Shown: positions 26,157-34,822, numbered from the stretch's first letter. The stretch is 40,079 nucleotides of DNA from JBCCGI01 sp039029355 (GCA_039029355.1 JBCCGI010000073.1:1-40079); one strand, 5' to 3'. Program-made: numbers and translations. Notes: generated by a model from the sequence alone, not told the origin.

Positions 26157-26485
26157 CGGCGCAGCGACCCCGTGTCGAAGGGCGTGATGCAGCGGGCTCC
26201 GCACCGAAGCGCGGAGCCCGCTGCGTCCCGGACGGGCCGCGCCGACGACTGGGACTCGACGCAGGCGTCGTTCGGGATGATGGTGAAGTTGCGCCTGCGG
26301 TAGGTCGGGTATGAACCCGCCTGACTGAGGGGCGAGGGGGGCGAAGCGCGAGCCGACCCGCTCGGCCTCACGGACGAGATTCGACGAGGTGCTCCTCGCT
26401 GAATTCGCGGCGGACCGGGCGCGAAGCACGGCGGGCCTTCGGGGAAGTGGCTGGCGCCCTGGCGGCAAGGGCGGAGGATGGTGGG
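26157..26485. other. Intergenic stretch, 329 bases
   Basis: It separates two plus-strand secreted-protein genes. It holds the perfect hairpin at 26189-26224 and then about 250 bases without a convincing gene. A minus-strand frame runs through it and encodes a plausible-looking end (PNDACVESQSS), but it extends antisense into the next gene and has no credible start, so I do not call it. No clear -10 box was found. Confidence 0.5.
26189..26224 (+). terminator. Perfect 14-bp hairpin downstream of FG-GAP protein 1
   Basis: GCAGCGGGCTCCGC (26189-26202) and GCGGAGCCCGCTGC (26211-26224) are exact reverse complements around an 8-base loop. It starts 33 nt after the stop codon. There is no U-tract, so it would act as a U-less terminator or as an mRNA 3'-end stabiliser. 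Confidence 0.65.
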
Positions 26486-27670
26486 ATGATCGCTGCCCTC
26501 GCTCCGAACCGCGTCGCCGTCCCGCTCGCGTCCGCCCTCGCGCTTTGTGCGCTGCCCGGCGCGGGCTGGACCCAACTGCTCGCCGCCGTCGGCACCGGCA
26601 CGCTGGGGAGCCCCGGCGGGCTCGTCGAGCTCGACGAGACGTTTGCCGGCACCTTCCTGGGGGACTCGATCGACCCCGGCGGCATCACCGGGCTGGCGTT
26701 CACGCAGGACGGACGGCTGTGGGCATCGGTGAAGTGCTTCGGCGCAACCGCGGGCGACCTCGCCCAGCTCGACCCCGCCACCGGCGCCCTGCTGGGGCGC
26801 TGGCCGCTCCTGGACACGACCGCCACCCCGGTCCGCATCAGCGACCTCGCAGTCCAGCCGGGGAGCGGCGTGCTCTACGGCTGCGGGAGCCGCCAGGGGA
26901 TCGGCAACCACGGCGAGCTCTTCACCATCGACCCCGCGACGCGCGTCGCGGCGCTGCTCGGGCAGAGCGGCGTGTTCGCGGACGGCGGATTGGCGTTCGA
27001 CGCCGCGGGCACGCTCTACATGCTGACGATCTCGACCTCGAACCCATTGCTCGTCACGCTTGATCCCGCGACCGGCGCCGCACTGACGAGCCTGTCGTAC
27101 GGGCCGGACGACGGGCTCGACGGGCTCGCGGTCCGGCCCGGCGACGGCGCGCTGCTCGCGACGCGCGGGGGGGCGTTCGGTCTCGAGCAGATCGTGCAGG
27201 TCGACCCGCTCACCGGGCAGACGACGCCGCTCGGCGGAACGGGCGTGGTCGACACGACGAGCGATCTGGCGTTCGGCCCGTGCTCGCCGCTGCCCGCGTC
27301 GCAGACCGTGCGGCTCGGCGTTCCGCCCAACCCGCTAGCGTTCCTGCCGGATCCCGCGGGCGGCCCGCTGGTGGGCGGGACCTGGGCGCCCTTCCTGGAC
27401 CACACGACCTTCCAGCCCGGGGCCGCGCTCGACTTCGTCGGCGTCTCGGCCGCGGCGGTGAACGTGCCCGGTGCGCTGGGCACGCTGCTCTGCGACCCCG
27501 GCGCGTTCGGGGTCGTGCTGACGAGCGCGCCGGGGACCGCCTTCGCCGTTCCGGTGCCGGACGACTGCGGGGTCTATGGAGCGACGCTTTGCGCCCAGGG
27601 CGGCTCGGTCGACGGTGGCGGCACCTTTGCGCTCGCCAACGCGCTCGACGTTACCGTCGGCACCTACTGA
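26486..27670 (+). CDS. Secreted beta-propeller protein with C-terminal beta module
   Basis: A 394-residue protein. Start ATG 26486 follows GCGGAGG; the N-terminus is a signal peptide (VAVPLASALALCALPGAG). Residues about 40-275 show repeated ITGLAFTQDGRLWAS, DLAVQPGSGVLYG, GGLAFDAAGTLYML and GLAVRPGDGALLAT blades, each followed by a LDPATG turn, the pattern of YVTN/NHL/DUF4394-type propellers. From about 285 (SQTVRLGVPPNPLAFL) to the end comes a ~110-residue domain with paired cysteines and FAVPVPDDCGVYGATLCAQG, a variant of the recurring beta module. No enzyme function can be assigned. It converges on the lyase gene with only 13 nt between stops and no visible terminator. Confidence 0.85.
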   Translation: MIAALAPNRVAVPLASALALCALPGAGWTQLLAAVGTGTLGSPGGLVELDETFAGTFLGDSIDPGGITGLAFTQDGRLWASVKCFGATAGDLAQLDPATGALLGRWPLLDTTATPVRISDLAVQPGSGVLYGCGSRQGIGNHGELFTIDPATRVAALLGQSGVFADGGLAFDAAGTLYMLTISTSNPLLVTLDPATGAALTSLSYGPDDGLDGLAVRPGDGALLATRGGAFGLEQIVQVDPLTGQTTPLGGTGVVDTTSDLAFGPCSPLPASQTVRLGVPPNPLAFLPDPAGGPLVGGTWAPFLDHTTFQPGAALDFVGVSAAAVNVPGALGTLLCDPGAFGVVLTSAPGTAFAVPVPDDCGVYGATLCAQGGSVDGGGTFALANALDVTVGTY

Positions 27671-27683
27671 GCGTCGCTCGGGC

Positions 27684-29147
27684 CTAGCGCAGCGCTGCGA
27701 AGGCCTCGCGCAGCTGCGCGTCGGCGGTGGCGATGCGCTCGCGGGCGGTTGCGAGCCAGGTCCGCGCGGCCGCCAGCCGCTCGCCGTGCGAGGCGAGCAT
27801 GCGTGCGGTCTCCTCCGGCTGAGTGCCTCCCAGCCCGCGCCGCCCGAGCACCATCGCGCGCGGGTCGAGCGCGCGCTGAAGGCGCTCGACATCGAGCGGC
27901 AGCTCGGCACCGGTCACCTCGCGGTAGGTCTGCGTCAGCTCGGCCGCCGTCAGGTCCTTCGGGCGGCGTCCGGTGCGCCGTCCGAGGTCGGTTAGGCGCG
28001 AGGCGTACCCGTGGCCGATGCGGAACGGGACGTCGGCGTCGCGCAGCAGCACGTCGGCGACCTCGGTCATCGTGGCGTAGTCGGCCTCGACCTCGCGGCG
28101 CGCGCGCTCGGCGTCGACATGCAGGCTGGCGACCACCTCCGCGTAGAGGGCGTACATCGCGCGGGCATCGGAGCAAACCGAGAGCACCTGCGTCGCGTCG
28201 CGGTAGTCGTGCATCCCCGAGCTGGTGTTGTGCGCGAACAGGGTGACGGTGTGAGCGCCGCCCACGACGGAGGTCGCGTAGCGCCGCAGCGCGTCGAGGG
28301 GGCGCGGGTTGCGCTTCTGCGGCATGATGCTGCTGCCGCTCGTCTTCGCATCGGACAACAGGACCCACGGCGCGGGCGCGTGGTACTGCGTGTGTAGGTT
28401 CTCGACCAGCTGCCCGACGTGGACCGCCGAAGTCGCGAGCACGGAGGCGACCTCGATTTTGGAGTCGACCGACGCCACCAGGTTCGCGTCGAAGGCGTTC
28501 TCGATGACCCCGCCGAAGCCGACTAGCTCGGCCAGCCGGCGACGGTCCAGCGGGAAGCCCGAGGTGCTCAGCACCGCGGCCCCGAGCGGGCTGCGGTCGA
28601 CGCGCGCGTACGCTTGCTCGAGCCGCGCGGCGTCGCGCTCGAACGCCGACGCGAAGGCCATCAGCACGTGACCCAGCGTCGTCGGCTGCGCCTGCACGCC
28701 GTGGGTGTAGCCGGGAACGAGCGTCGCGGTATGGTCGGCGGCCAGGGCTAGCAGGGCCGCGCGGGCGCCCAGCTGGGCGTCGTAGGCCTCCAGTAGTCCG
28801 GCACGCAGCGCGAGCCGCCGGCTGGTCGAGCCGATGTCCTGGCGGCTGCGGCCGGTGTGCAGGCGCGACGCCGCGGGGCCGGCGAGCTCGAGCAGCCGCG
28901 CCTCGAACTCCAGGTAGTCGCCCGAGCGCGGGGCGTCGGGCGCCGCCTGCTCGGCCTCGATCCGCTCGATGCCCTCCGCGATGCGCGAGGCGAGGGCGCG
29001 CGGCACGAGCTCACCTTCGGCCAGCGCCACCAGCGACGCGCGGTTGATCCGCATCAGCCGCGCAAAGGCGTCCTCGGTGCCGCCGGCCTGGGCCGACGGC
29101 ACCGCGCTGAGCAGCAACGCGCCCGCGGCCGCGGCGAGCGCGCGCAC
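27684..29147 (-). CDS. Argininosuccinate lyase-family (fumarase/aspartase superfamily) enzyme with a signal peptide
   Basis: A 487-residue protein. The GTG at 29147 overlaps the TAG of the preceding gene by one base (TAGTG), so the two are translationally coupled. This start gives a clear Sec signal peptide, RALAAAAGALLLSAVPSAQA, cleaved after AQA at 21. Lyase signatures: HTGRSRQD (97-104; canonical ArgH has HTGRSRND), PGYTHGVQAQP with His149 (145-155), and GSSIMPQKRNP (271-281) carrying the catalytic Ser. The N-terminus is shorter than in housekeeping ArgH, and PQKRNPR replaces PQKKNPD. Family members cleave C-N bonds to release fumarate from succinyl amino compounds. An exported member is unusual; the real substrate is probably not argininosuccinate. 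A cytoplasmic start at ATG 29054 is possible but has no supporting site. Confidence 0.85.
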   Translation of the reverse strand: MRALAAAAGALLLSAVPSAQAGGTEDAFARLMRINRASLVALAEGELVPRALASRIAEGIERIEAEQAAPDAPRSGDYLEFEARLLELAGPAASRLHTGRSRQDIGSTSRRLALRAGLLEAYDAQLGARAALLALAADHTATLVPGYTHGVQAQPTTLGHVLMAFASAFERDAARLEQAYARVDRSPLGAAVLSTSGFPLDRRRLAELVGFGGVIENAFDANLVASVDSKIEVASVLATSAVHVGQLVENLHTQYHAPAPWVLLSDAKTSGSSIMPQKRNPRPLDALRRYATSVVGGAHTVTLFAHNTSSGMHDYRDATQVLSVCSDARAMYALYAEVVASLHVDAERARREVEADYATMTEVADVLLRDADVPFRIGHGYASRLTDLGRRTGRRPKDLTAAELTQTYREVTGAELPLDVERLQRALDPRAMVLGRRGLGGTQPEETARMLASHGERLAAARTWLATARERIATADAQLREAFAALR

Positions 29148-30922
29148 TAAAGGCTGACCGCCTCGACGTCGGTGATGCTGCCGAAGGTCGTCGTCACCGG
29201 ATCGACGCCGACGCCGACGAAGAACAGGTTGATGCCGGGCGGGAGCGTGACCGGAATGCCGGGCGTCGAACCCGACCCGTCGGGTGCGATCGCGGTCGAC
29301 AGCAGCCCCGCGCCCGCGAGCGGGATCGCGCCGGTCAGCAGCGGGTCGGGGGTGAGCCCGACGTTGCGCCCGTCGCCGGGCAGGAACAGGAAGCCGGGCG
29401 AGAACGACGCGAGCACCCAGGCGACCGGCGTGCTGGTCTCGAAGCGCTCGATGTCGAAGCTGACGAAGGTCGGGAAGCCGGAGAACCAGTTCTTGGGGAC
29501 CAGGGTCTGGAGCCGGTAGCCGCCGGCGTACACGTTGTTGTTCCCGAGGTCGTCGGAGGCCCAGACGATCAGCGCGTTGTTGTACCCTTTGTTGTAGGCC
29601 ACACGCGTGAAGTCGCTGTCGCCGGTCGTGTCCGAGACGGTGAAGCCGCCGGCGACCTCCCAGGTCGCTCCGCAGTCCAGCGAGTAGTTCGACTCGGTGT
29701 GGGCCCCGGGCTCGATCTCGCCGGTGACGTAGATCGTGCTGCCGCCGTCGGTGGCGAACTTCGGGAAGCCGACCGAGGCGGTGCCGGCGGCGCTGGTGAG
29801 CAGCACGTTGGGGCTCCAGGTCGCGCCGCCGTCGCCGGAGAAGCTCGAGTAGACGCCGTCGCCGCCGGTCCGGTTGTCGTCCCAGAAGGCGACCACGTTG
29901 CCACCGCACACCAGGACTCCGAAGGCGTCGGCGTCGGCGACGAGCGGATCGAACGTGCTGACCATCGTGTCGTTGGCGAAGGATACGCCCCCGTCGGTCG
30001 AGACGGCGACGTGCACCTCCTCGTTCGCGACGTCGATGAGCTCCTCACCCCAGACGACGGCCACCGTGGACCCCTCGGCCGACACGTTGGGGTTGTTCGC
30101 CACGTCGCCGTTGAGGGCACCGGACGCGTCGACCTGCACCTCGGGGCCCCAGGTGACGCCGCCGTCGGTGCTCCTGCGGTACCAGGTGTCGTCCCGCGCG
30201 CTGGAGCCGTTGCGGTTGTCGGCCCACACGCAGTGCACGGTCAGCCCCTCGGAGTCCATGCTGAAGCCGTCCACGTCCACGAGCGCCGAGGCGCGCATCA
30301 GACCGTGGGCGGTCGATACAGGTACCGCGGCGCCGAAGGTCGCGCCGCCGTCGTGCGACGCGGACAGCCAGATCTCCTCCTCGCCGTCGGTGTCCGCGGG
30401 GTCGATGCGCATCAGGATGTAGATGTGATCGCCGCCGGGGTCCGGGCTGAAGGACATGGTCCAGTCGTCCACCTGGAAGCCGCCGCCGGAGGCGAAGCCC
30501 TTCGGGACCTGCACGTCCGGCTGCCACGTCGCGCCGAGGTCCAGCGAGCGCGAGAAGTAGATGTCCTCGTCGCCGGTGCCGTTGCGCGCGTCGCGCCACA
30601 CGACGTACACGTTCGTGCCGCTGAGGAACGTCCCGGGGTTGCCGAGGTTGAAGCCGGCCTCCTTCAGCGCGCCGCTCGTATCGTCGTCGACCTGGATCGG
30701 CGGCGACCAAACCGAACCGATGCCGCTGCCGTCGTTGAGCGAGGCGTACACGTGGTTGTTCACGCTGTCGGACCATACCGTCACGGCGCCGAAGTCGCCG
30801 CTGACGACGTCCAGGCCGTTGACGCTGCCTCCGAGCCCGCCGTCGAGCTGGGCGGAGGCGCGCGGGTTCTGGGCGGCAAGGGGAGAGGCGAGCACCAGGG
30901 AGAGGGGGAGCAGCATGCGCAT
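29147..30922 (-). CDS. Secreted BNR/Asp-box repeat (sialidase-fold) protein
   Basis: A 591-residue exported protein with signal peptide MRMLLPLSLVLASPLAAQ. Asp-box motifs of the S-x-D-x-G-x-T-W type recur: SRSLDLGATW, SHDGGATF, STDGGVTWG, STDGGVSF, SGDGGATWS and SLDCGATW, with intervening VVWRDARNG or VAFWDDNRTG strands, so it folds as a six-bladed propeller. I do not see the Arg triad and Tyr of an active sialidase, so a binding or structural role is likelier. The last ~120 residues match the recurring beta module (GFLFLPGDGRNVGL, IPLAGAGLLSTAIAPDG). Start ATG 30922 follows GAGG. It lies 169 nt downstream of the SGNH-like gene and is coupled to the lyase gene. Confidence 0.88.
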   Translation of the reverse strand: MRMLLPLSLVLASPLAAQNPRASAQLDGGLGGSVNGLDVVSGDFGAVTVWSDSVNNHVYASLNDGSGIGSVWSPPIQVDDDTSGALKEAGFNLGNPGTFLSGTNVYVVWRDARNGTGDEDIYFSRSLDLGATWQPDVQVPKGFASGGGFQVDDWTMSFSPDPGGDHIYILMRIDPADTDGEEEIWLSASHDGGATFGAAVPVSTAHGLMRASALVDVDGFSMDSEGLTVHCVWADNRNGSSARDDTWYRRSTDGGVTWGPEVQVDASGALNGDVANNPNVSAEGSTVAVVWGEELIDVANEEVHVAVSTDGGVSFANDTMVSTFDPLVADADAFGVLVCGGNVVAFWDDNRTGGDGVYSSFSGDGGATWSPNVLLTSAAGTASVGFPKFATDGGSTIYVTGEIEPGAHTESNYSLDCGATWEVAGGFTVSDTTGDSDFTRVAYNKGYNNALIVWASDDLGNNNVYAGGYRLQTLVPKNWFSGFPTFVSFDIERFETSTPVAWVLASFSPGFLFLPGDGRNVGLTPDPLLTGAIPLAGAGLLSTAIAPDGSGSTPGIPVTLPPGINLFFVGVGVDPVTTTFGSITDVEAVSL

Positions 30923-31091
30923 GGCGGAGCCTCGGTTCGCGTTTCTCGTCGATAGGGATGCGCGCGGCGCGCGCGGCGTTGGAATCCCGCTGGCGGGGGG
31001 CTAGCGTCGCACGCGTCGCCCCGGCCACGGGTGACAAGTCGGTGAGTCGGTTTGTATTAAGAGCACCGCCCCGACGGGCCTAGCGCTGAGC

Positions 31092-33233
31092 CTAGTTTAG
31101 GACCAACTCGTGAGCGTCGGTGGTAGTGAAGAGCAGGTTGCCGGTCTCGGTGCTGGGAGCGAAGGCGACGCCCTGGACGCCGACGCTCAGGCCCACGACG
31201 CTGCTGCTGACCGGCAGGACCAGGCTCAGGCCGGCGCCGGCCAGGGCGGGCGTGGTGCCGACGGCGAAGGCGCTGACGGGCGCGAGCTGGACCTCGGGGA
31301 AGAGGCCCCACGCGCCGGGCGGGGCGCCCGTCGCCCATAGGTCGAGGTAGTACGAGGCCGGCGAGCCCGCGTAGCCGCCCGCCGGCGAAGAGAGCACCGC
31401 CGAGAAGAGCTGCCCGGCCGCGGCCGGCTTGCGCGGGCACGCGGTCACCGTGCCGTCGACGGCGGTGCGCAGCAGCAAGTCCTCGCCCGAGCCGGGATAC
31501 TCGCGGTCCTCCGGCGCGGCCGCGCGGTCGGCGTAGCCGGCGTGCGCCGTCCACCCGCCCGCGTCGATGCCGAAACCCTGGAGCGTGTCGGCCAGGTCGC
31601 TGGGCGCCGCAAAGTCCGGCACGACCGCGCAGGCGGTCGTGCCGTAGGTCGCGGTCACGACAGCCATCGCCGTCTGGACGGTGAGCGCCGGGCGCGGGTG
31701 CGACAGGTCGGGCTCGTACAGCGCGGCGTCGAAGTTCTGGAGCGCCACGGCCTCTCCCACCGCCGCGCGGCGCGCGGTGCCGTCGCCGTAGGCCGCGTCG
31801 ATGTCGAGCGCCGCTTGGCGGTAGGCCTGCTCGACCTGCGCGTGCATAGCGGAGGGGCCGGAGAAGGTGCCCGGGTAGAAGGAGTGCCCCTGCCCGCGCG
31901 CCCACGTCTGGAAGAGGCATGCCCGCGCGCCCGGGCTATGGAAGCGCACGTTCGCGACGATGCCGACCGCGTCCACCGCAAAGCCGGCGGGGTCGCCGAG
32001 CGTGGCGGTAGCTTCTGTCGACTGCCCCTGCATCACGACGAAGTCCCACTCCTCGCCAAAGGGGAGCTCCTGGGTGATCGCCGCGACGTGCCCGGGGTTG
32101 GTCTTGTGGTAGAAGAGGTCCTTGCCGCCCTCGAGGCGTTGCACGACCTGCGGCCGCTCGAAGCCGGCCTCGACGACCAGGTCTTCGACCAGCGCACCGA
32201 CCGTGCCGTTGCGCAGAGTGTAGCTGTTGCCGTAGAAGAGCAGGTTGCGGTAGCCGTCGGCCGGACGCACCTCGAGCGCGCAGCGGAGCGTCGCGTCCGC
32301 ATAGCCGGCCGCCTGCGCCGTGACGGTCGCGGTCGCCGCACCGAGGGCGAGGACGCCCTCGTCCACGGTCAGTTGGAAGGGCAGCGAGCCGATGGTCGCC
32401 GCCGGCACCGTGAGCCACGTCGGCGCAAGGCCGGTCGCGTCGTCGACGGCGGACAGCGTCAGGCTTGGCAGGGTGCCGTTGTTGGTGTAGGTGTCGAGGA
32501 ACGCGCCGTACGGGCCCGCTCCCTCACGGCGCGAGACGTCGAAGCGGTTGAAGCCGAAGGCCACGAGCGGCGGCTGCGTGCCGGGGGCGTACTCCTCGAT
32601 GCGGAGCGCGTTGAGGCAGAAGAAGCCGTCCTCGGCGTCGTTGGTGCGATCCGCGGCGAGCGTCAGGCGCAGCTCGCCGGCGCCGTTCGGTCGCAGGCCC
32701 GGGACCAGCACGACCTCGGAAGCGTTGTCCGACGCGTCGAGGATCGCCTCGGGCGTCTGCACGCCGAAGACCTCCACGTGAGTGGTGCGCAGGCTCAGGC
32801 CGCCAAGCTGCGAGGCCAGGAACGTCAGGTCGTACGTTGCGCCGGTGTCGAGTCCGCTCAGCGTGAGCTCGACGTCCGGCTTGCCCTCGTCGCCGTGGAG
32901 CGCGTCACGGGTCACGCTCGCGGGCCAGCCGGTCTGCGCGAGCGGGCTGCCCGGCGTCGGCGTGACCACGCCGTCGGTCGTCGACTGGGTGAACTTCAGC
33001 GCCGCGTCGAAGGTCAACACGAGGCCGCTCGGCGCGCCGGCGGTGTCGACGAGCGCATGCGTTCCGACCAGCCCGCTGACCACGTTGTTCCAAAAGCCAC
33101 CGCCGCCGAAGGTCTGGAAGGACGGGCTGCCGCAGTCGATGAGCATCGTCTTCGACTGTGCGGCGAGCGACGCGGCAAGCAGGCAGGAGAGGACGGGGAG
33201 GAGGAGCGCCGTGCGTCGTACCATGGACGCCAT
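31092..33233 (-). CDS. Secreted SGNH-like hydrolase with N-terminal galactose-binding/malectin-like region
   Basis: A 713-residue exported protein with a signal peptide to about residue 26 (LLLPVLSCLLAASLAAQ). Residues about 28-225 open with MLIDCGSPSFQTFGGGGFWNN-type sequence (first 20 residues of that strand pattern) and look like a malectin- or discoidin-like sugar-binding fold. An SGNH core follows: NLLFYGNSYTLRNG near 330 (Gly-Asn-Ser in place of Gly-Asp-Ser), VVMQGQSTEA in the block III position, and DLSHPRPALTVQTA near 510 with a proper DxxH pair. The C-terminal ~100 residues match the recurring beta module (VSAFAVGTTPALAGAGLSLV). Probably a carbohydrate esterase acting outside the cell. 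Starts are ATG 33233 or ATG 33224; 50 nt separate it from the divergent transporter gene. Confidence 0.82.
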   Translation of the reverse strand: MASMVRRTALLLPVLSCLLAASLAAQSKTMLIDCGSPSFQTFGGGGFWNNVVSGLVGTHALVDTAGAPSGLVLTFDAALKFTQSTTDGVVTPTPGSPLAQTGWPASVTRDALHGDEGKPDVELTLSGLDTGATYDLTFLASQLGGLSLRTTHVEVFGVQTPEAILDASDNASEVVLVPGLRPNGAGELRLTLAADRTNDAEDGFFCLNALRIEEYAPGTQPPLVAFGFNRFDVSRREGAGPYGAFLDTYTNNGTLPSLTLSAVDDATGLAPTWLTVPAATIGSLPFQLTVDEGVLALGAATATVTAQAAGYADATLRCALEVRPADGYRNLLFYGNSYTLRNGTVGALVEDLVVEAGFERPQVVQRLEGGKDLFYHKTNPGHVAAITQELPFGEEWDFVVMQGQSTEATATLGDPAGFAVDAVGIVANVRFHSPGARACLFQTWARGQGHSFYPGTFSGPSAMHAQVEQAYRQAALDIDAAYGDGTARRAAVGEAVALQNFDAALYEPDLSHPRPALTVQTAMAVVTATYGTTACAVVPDFAAPSDLADTLQGFGIDAGGWTAHAGYADRAAAPEDREYPGSGEDLLLRTAVDGTVTACPRKPAAAGQLFSAVLSSPAGGYAGSPASYYLDLWATGAPPGAWGLFPEVQLAPVSAFAVGTTPALAGAGLSLVLPVSSSVVGLSVGVQGVAFAPSTETGNLLFTTTDAHELVLN

Positions 33234-33270
33234 GCTACGGGCGACGTGGATGTGGCCGGCGGGAATCGGC

Positions 33271-33276
33271 TAACAT
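33271..33276 (+). promoter_or_regulatory. TAACAT -10-like box before the transporter gene
   Basis: TAACAT lies seven bases before the GTG at 33284, the spacing expected if transcription begins at the start codon itself. No -35 match is visible. The same arrangement occurs at 12595, 13611 and, on the minus strand, 16834. Confidence 0.45.
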
Positions 33277-33283
33277 CCGCCGG

Positions 33284-34822
33284 GTGAGCGTCTCCCAGGA
33301 TCCATCCGGCCCGGTCGGGGAGGCCCGCCCGCCGCTCGCGCGTGTCGGCCTCGTGCTGGGTCCGGTGCTCTTCGCGGCGCTGCTGCTCTGGCCCGGACTG
33401 CCGCTCGAGGGCGACCAGCGCCGCGTCGCGGCGGTCACGGCGTGGACCGCGGCCTGGTGGATCACGGCGGCGGTGCCGATCGGAGCCGCGTCGCTGCTGC
33501 CCGCGGCGCTGCTTCCCCTGTGTGGAGTGCTGGGCGGCCGCGAGGTCGCGCCGCTCTACATGCACGACCTGGTGTTCCTCTTCCTGGGCGCGTTCGTCAT
33601 CGCGCTGGGGCTGCAGCGTTGGGGGGTGCACCGACGCATCGCGTTCTGGATCATCTCGCGCGTCGGCCCGCGGCCGCGCAACCTGGTGCTCGGCTTCATG
33701 CTCGCGTCGGCCTTCCTGTCGATGTGGATCAGCAACACGTCGACGACGCTGATGCTGCTCCCGATCGCCGTGGCGGTGGTTTCGAGCCTGGACGGCGACG
33801 CGGAGGGCCGTAGCCCGTTCGCCCTGAGCCTGCTGCTCGGGGTCGCGTATGCGGCCTCGATCGGCGGCATCGGCACGCTGGTGGGGACGCCCACGAACCA
33901 GGTGTTTGCGGGCCAGTTCGCCGAGGCCTTTCCGGACGCCGAGTCGATCGACTTCACGCGCTGGCTGGTCGCGTGGTTCCCGCTGACGGCGCTCTTCCTG
34001 CCGCTGGCCTGGGTGCTCCTCACGCGCGTGGCGATCCGCGTGCCGCGCGACGGCGCGCGCGGCGCCGAGGCCGTGCGCGAGGCGCGCGCCAGGCTCGGCC
34101 CGATGTCGGGCCCTGAGCGCTGGATGGCCGGCATCTTCGTGACGACCGCCGTGCTCTGGGTGACCCGGCCGGGCGTGGACTTCGGCATCCTTCGCCTGCC
34201 CGGGTGGGGGAGCATGGTCGCCCCGAAGGGCTTCGTCACCGACGCGACGGTGGCGGGCGCCATGGCGATCCTCACCTTCCTGATCCCGGTCGACCGCGCG
34301 CGCGGGGTGTACCTGATGGACTGGCGCACCGCCGCGAAGCTGCCCTGGGAGGTGCTGCTCCTGCTCGGGGCCGGCTTCACCATCGCGGGGGCCTTCAAGT
34401 CGAGCGGGCTCGACGCCGTGCTCGGCGAGGCGCTGGGGCCACTCCTCGCCGGCCGCTCGACCTGGATCGTGGTGCTCGTGATCGTGGCGGCGGTCGCGCT
34501 CTTGACCGAGATCACCTCCAACGTTGCGACCACCGCGGTGCTTCTCCCGGTGCTCGGCCAGGCGGCGGTGTCGGCCGGCATCTCGCCGCTCTTCACCATG
34601 CTGCCGGCGACGGTCGCCGCGTCGGCGGCGTTCATGCTGCCGGTCGCCACGCCGCCCAACGCGGTGGTCTTCTCCTCGCGCCTGGTGCCCGCGCCACAGA
34701 TGGCGCGCGTCGGTGCGTTCCTCAACGTCGCGACCGTCGTGCTGGTGACGCTGGTCTTCCAGCTGTGGGTGCGGCGCTTCCTGGGCATCGACCTCGAGGT
34801 GCCCGACTGGGCGCTCAAGTGA
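33284..34822 (+). CDS. SLC13/DASS-family sodium-dependent anion transporter
   Basis: A 512-residue polytopic membrane protein with about 11-13 hydrophobic segments. Family motifs are complete: first SNT site SNTSTTLMLLP (150-160), the hairpin signature SIGGIGTLVGTPTN (192-205), and the second SNxxT site TSNVATTAVLLPVL (411-424), then MLPVATPPNAVVFSS. These residues bind sodium and the carboxylate or sulfate substrate in DASS transporters such as VcINDY. The likely substrates are C4-dicarboxylates (succinate, fumarate) or sulfate; the sequence does not decide. The start is GTG 33284, seven bases after TAACAT; an upstream in-frame extension would run across the divergent gene's start and lacks membrane features. 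It is 50 nt from the divergent SGNH-like gene. Confidence 0.93.
   Translation: MSVSQDPSGPVGEARPPLARVGLVLGPVLFAALLLWPGLPLEGDQRRVAAVTAWTAAWWITAAVPIGAASLLPAALLPLCGVLGGREVAPLYMHDLVFLFLGAFVIALGLQRWGVHRRIAFWIISRVGPRPRNLVLGFMLASAFLSMWISNTSTTLMLLPIAVAVVSSLDGDAEGRSPFALSLLLGVAYAASIGGIGTLVGTPTNQVFAGQFAEAFPDAESIDFTRWLVAWFPLTALFLPLAWVLLTRVAIRVPRDGARGAEAVREARARLGPMSGPERWMAGIFVTTAVLWVTRPGVDFGILRLPGWGSMVAPKGFVTDATVAGAMAILTFLIPVDRARGVYLMDWRTAAKLPWEVLLLLGAGFTIAGAFKSSGLDAVLGEALGPLLAGRSTWIVVLVIVAAVALLTEITSNVATTAVLLPVLGQAAVSAGISPLFTMLPATVAASAAFMLPVATPPNAVVFSSRLVPAPQMARVGAFLNVATVVLVTLVFQLWVRRFLGIDLEVPDWALK

Noticed and set aside
26153..26911. Minus-strand gene in and beyond the 26157-26485 gap
   Set aside because: Most of it is antisense to the propeller protein, with no ribosome site or domain; only a short stretch looks coding-like.
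27684..29147. Housekeeping argH of arginine biosynthesis
   Set aside because: It has a signal peptide, altered signatures and secreted-protein neighbours, with no arginine genes around it.
29148..29909. Upstream extension of the lyase frame
   Set aside because: It overlaps the BNR protein gene in another frame and is low-complexity; the GTG at 29147 directly begins a signal peptide.
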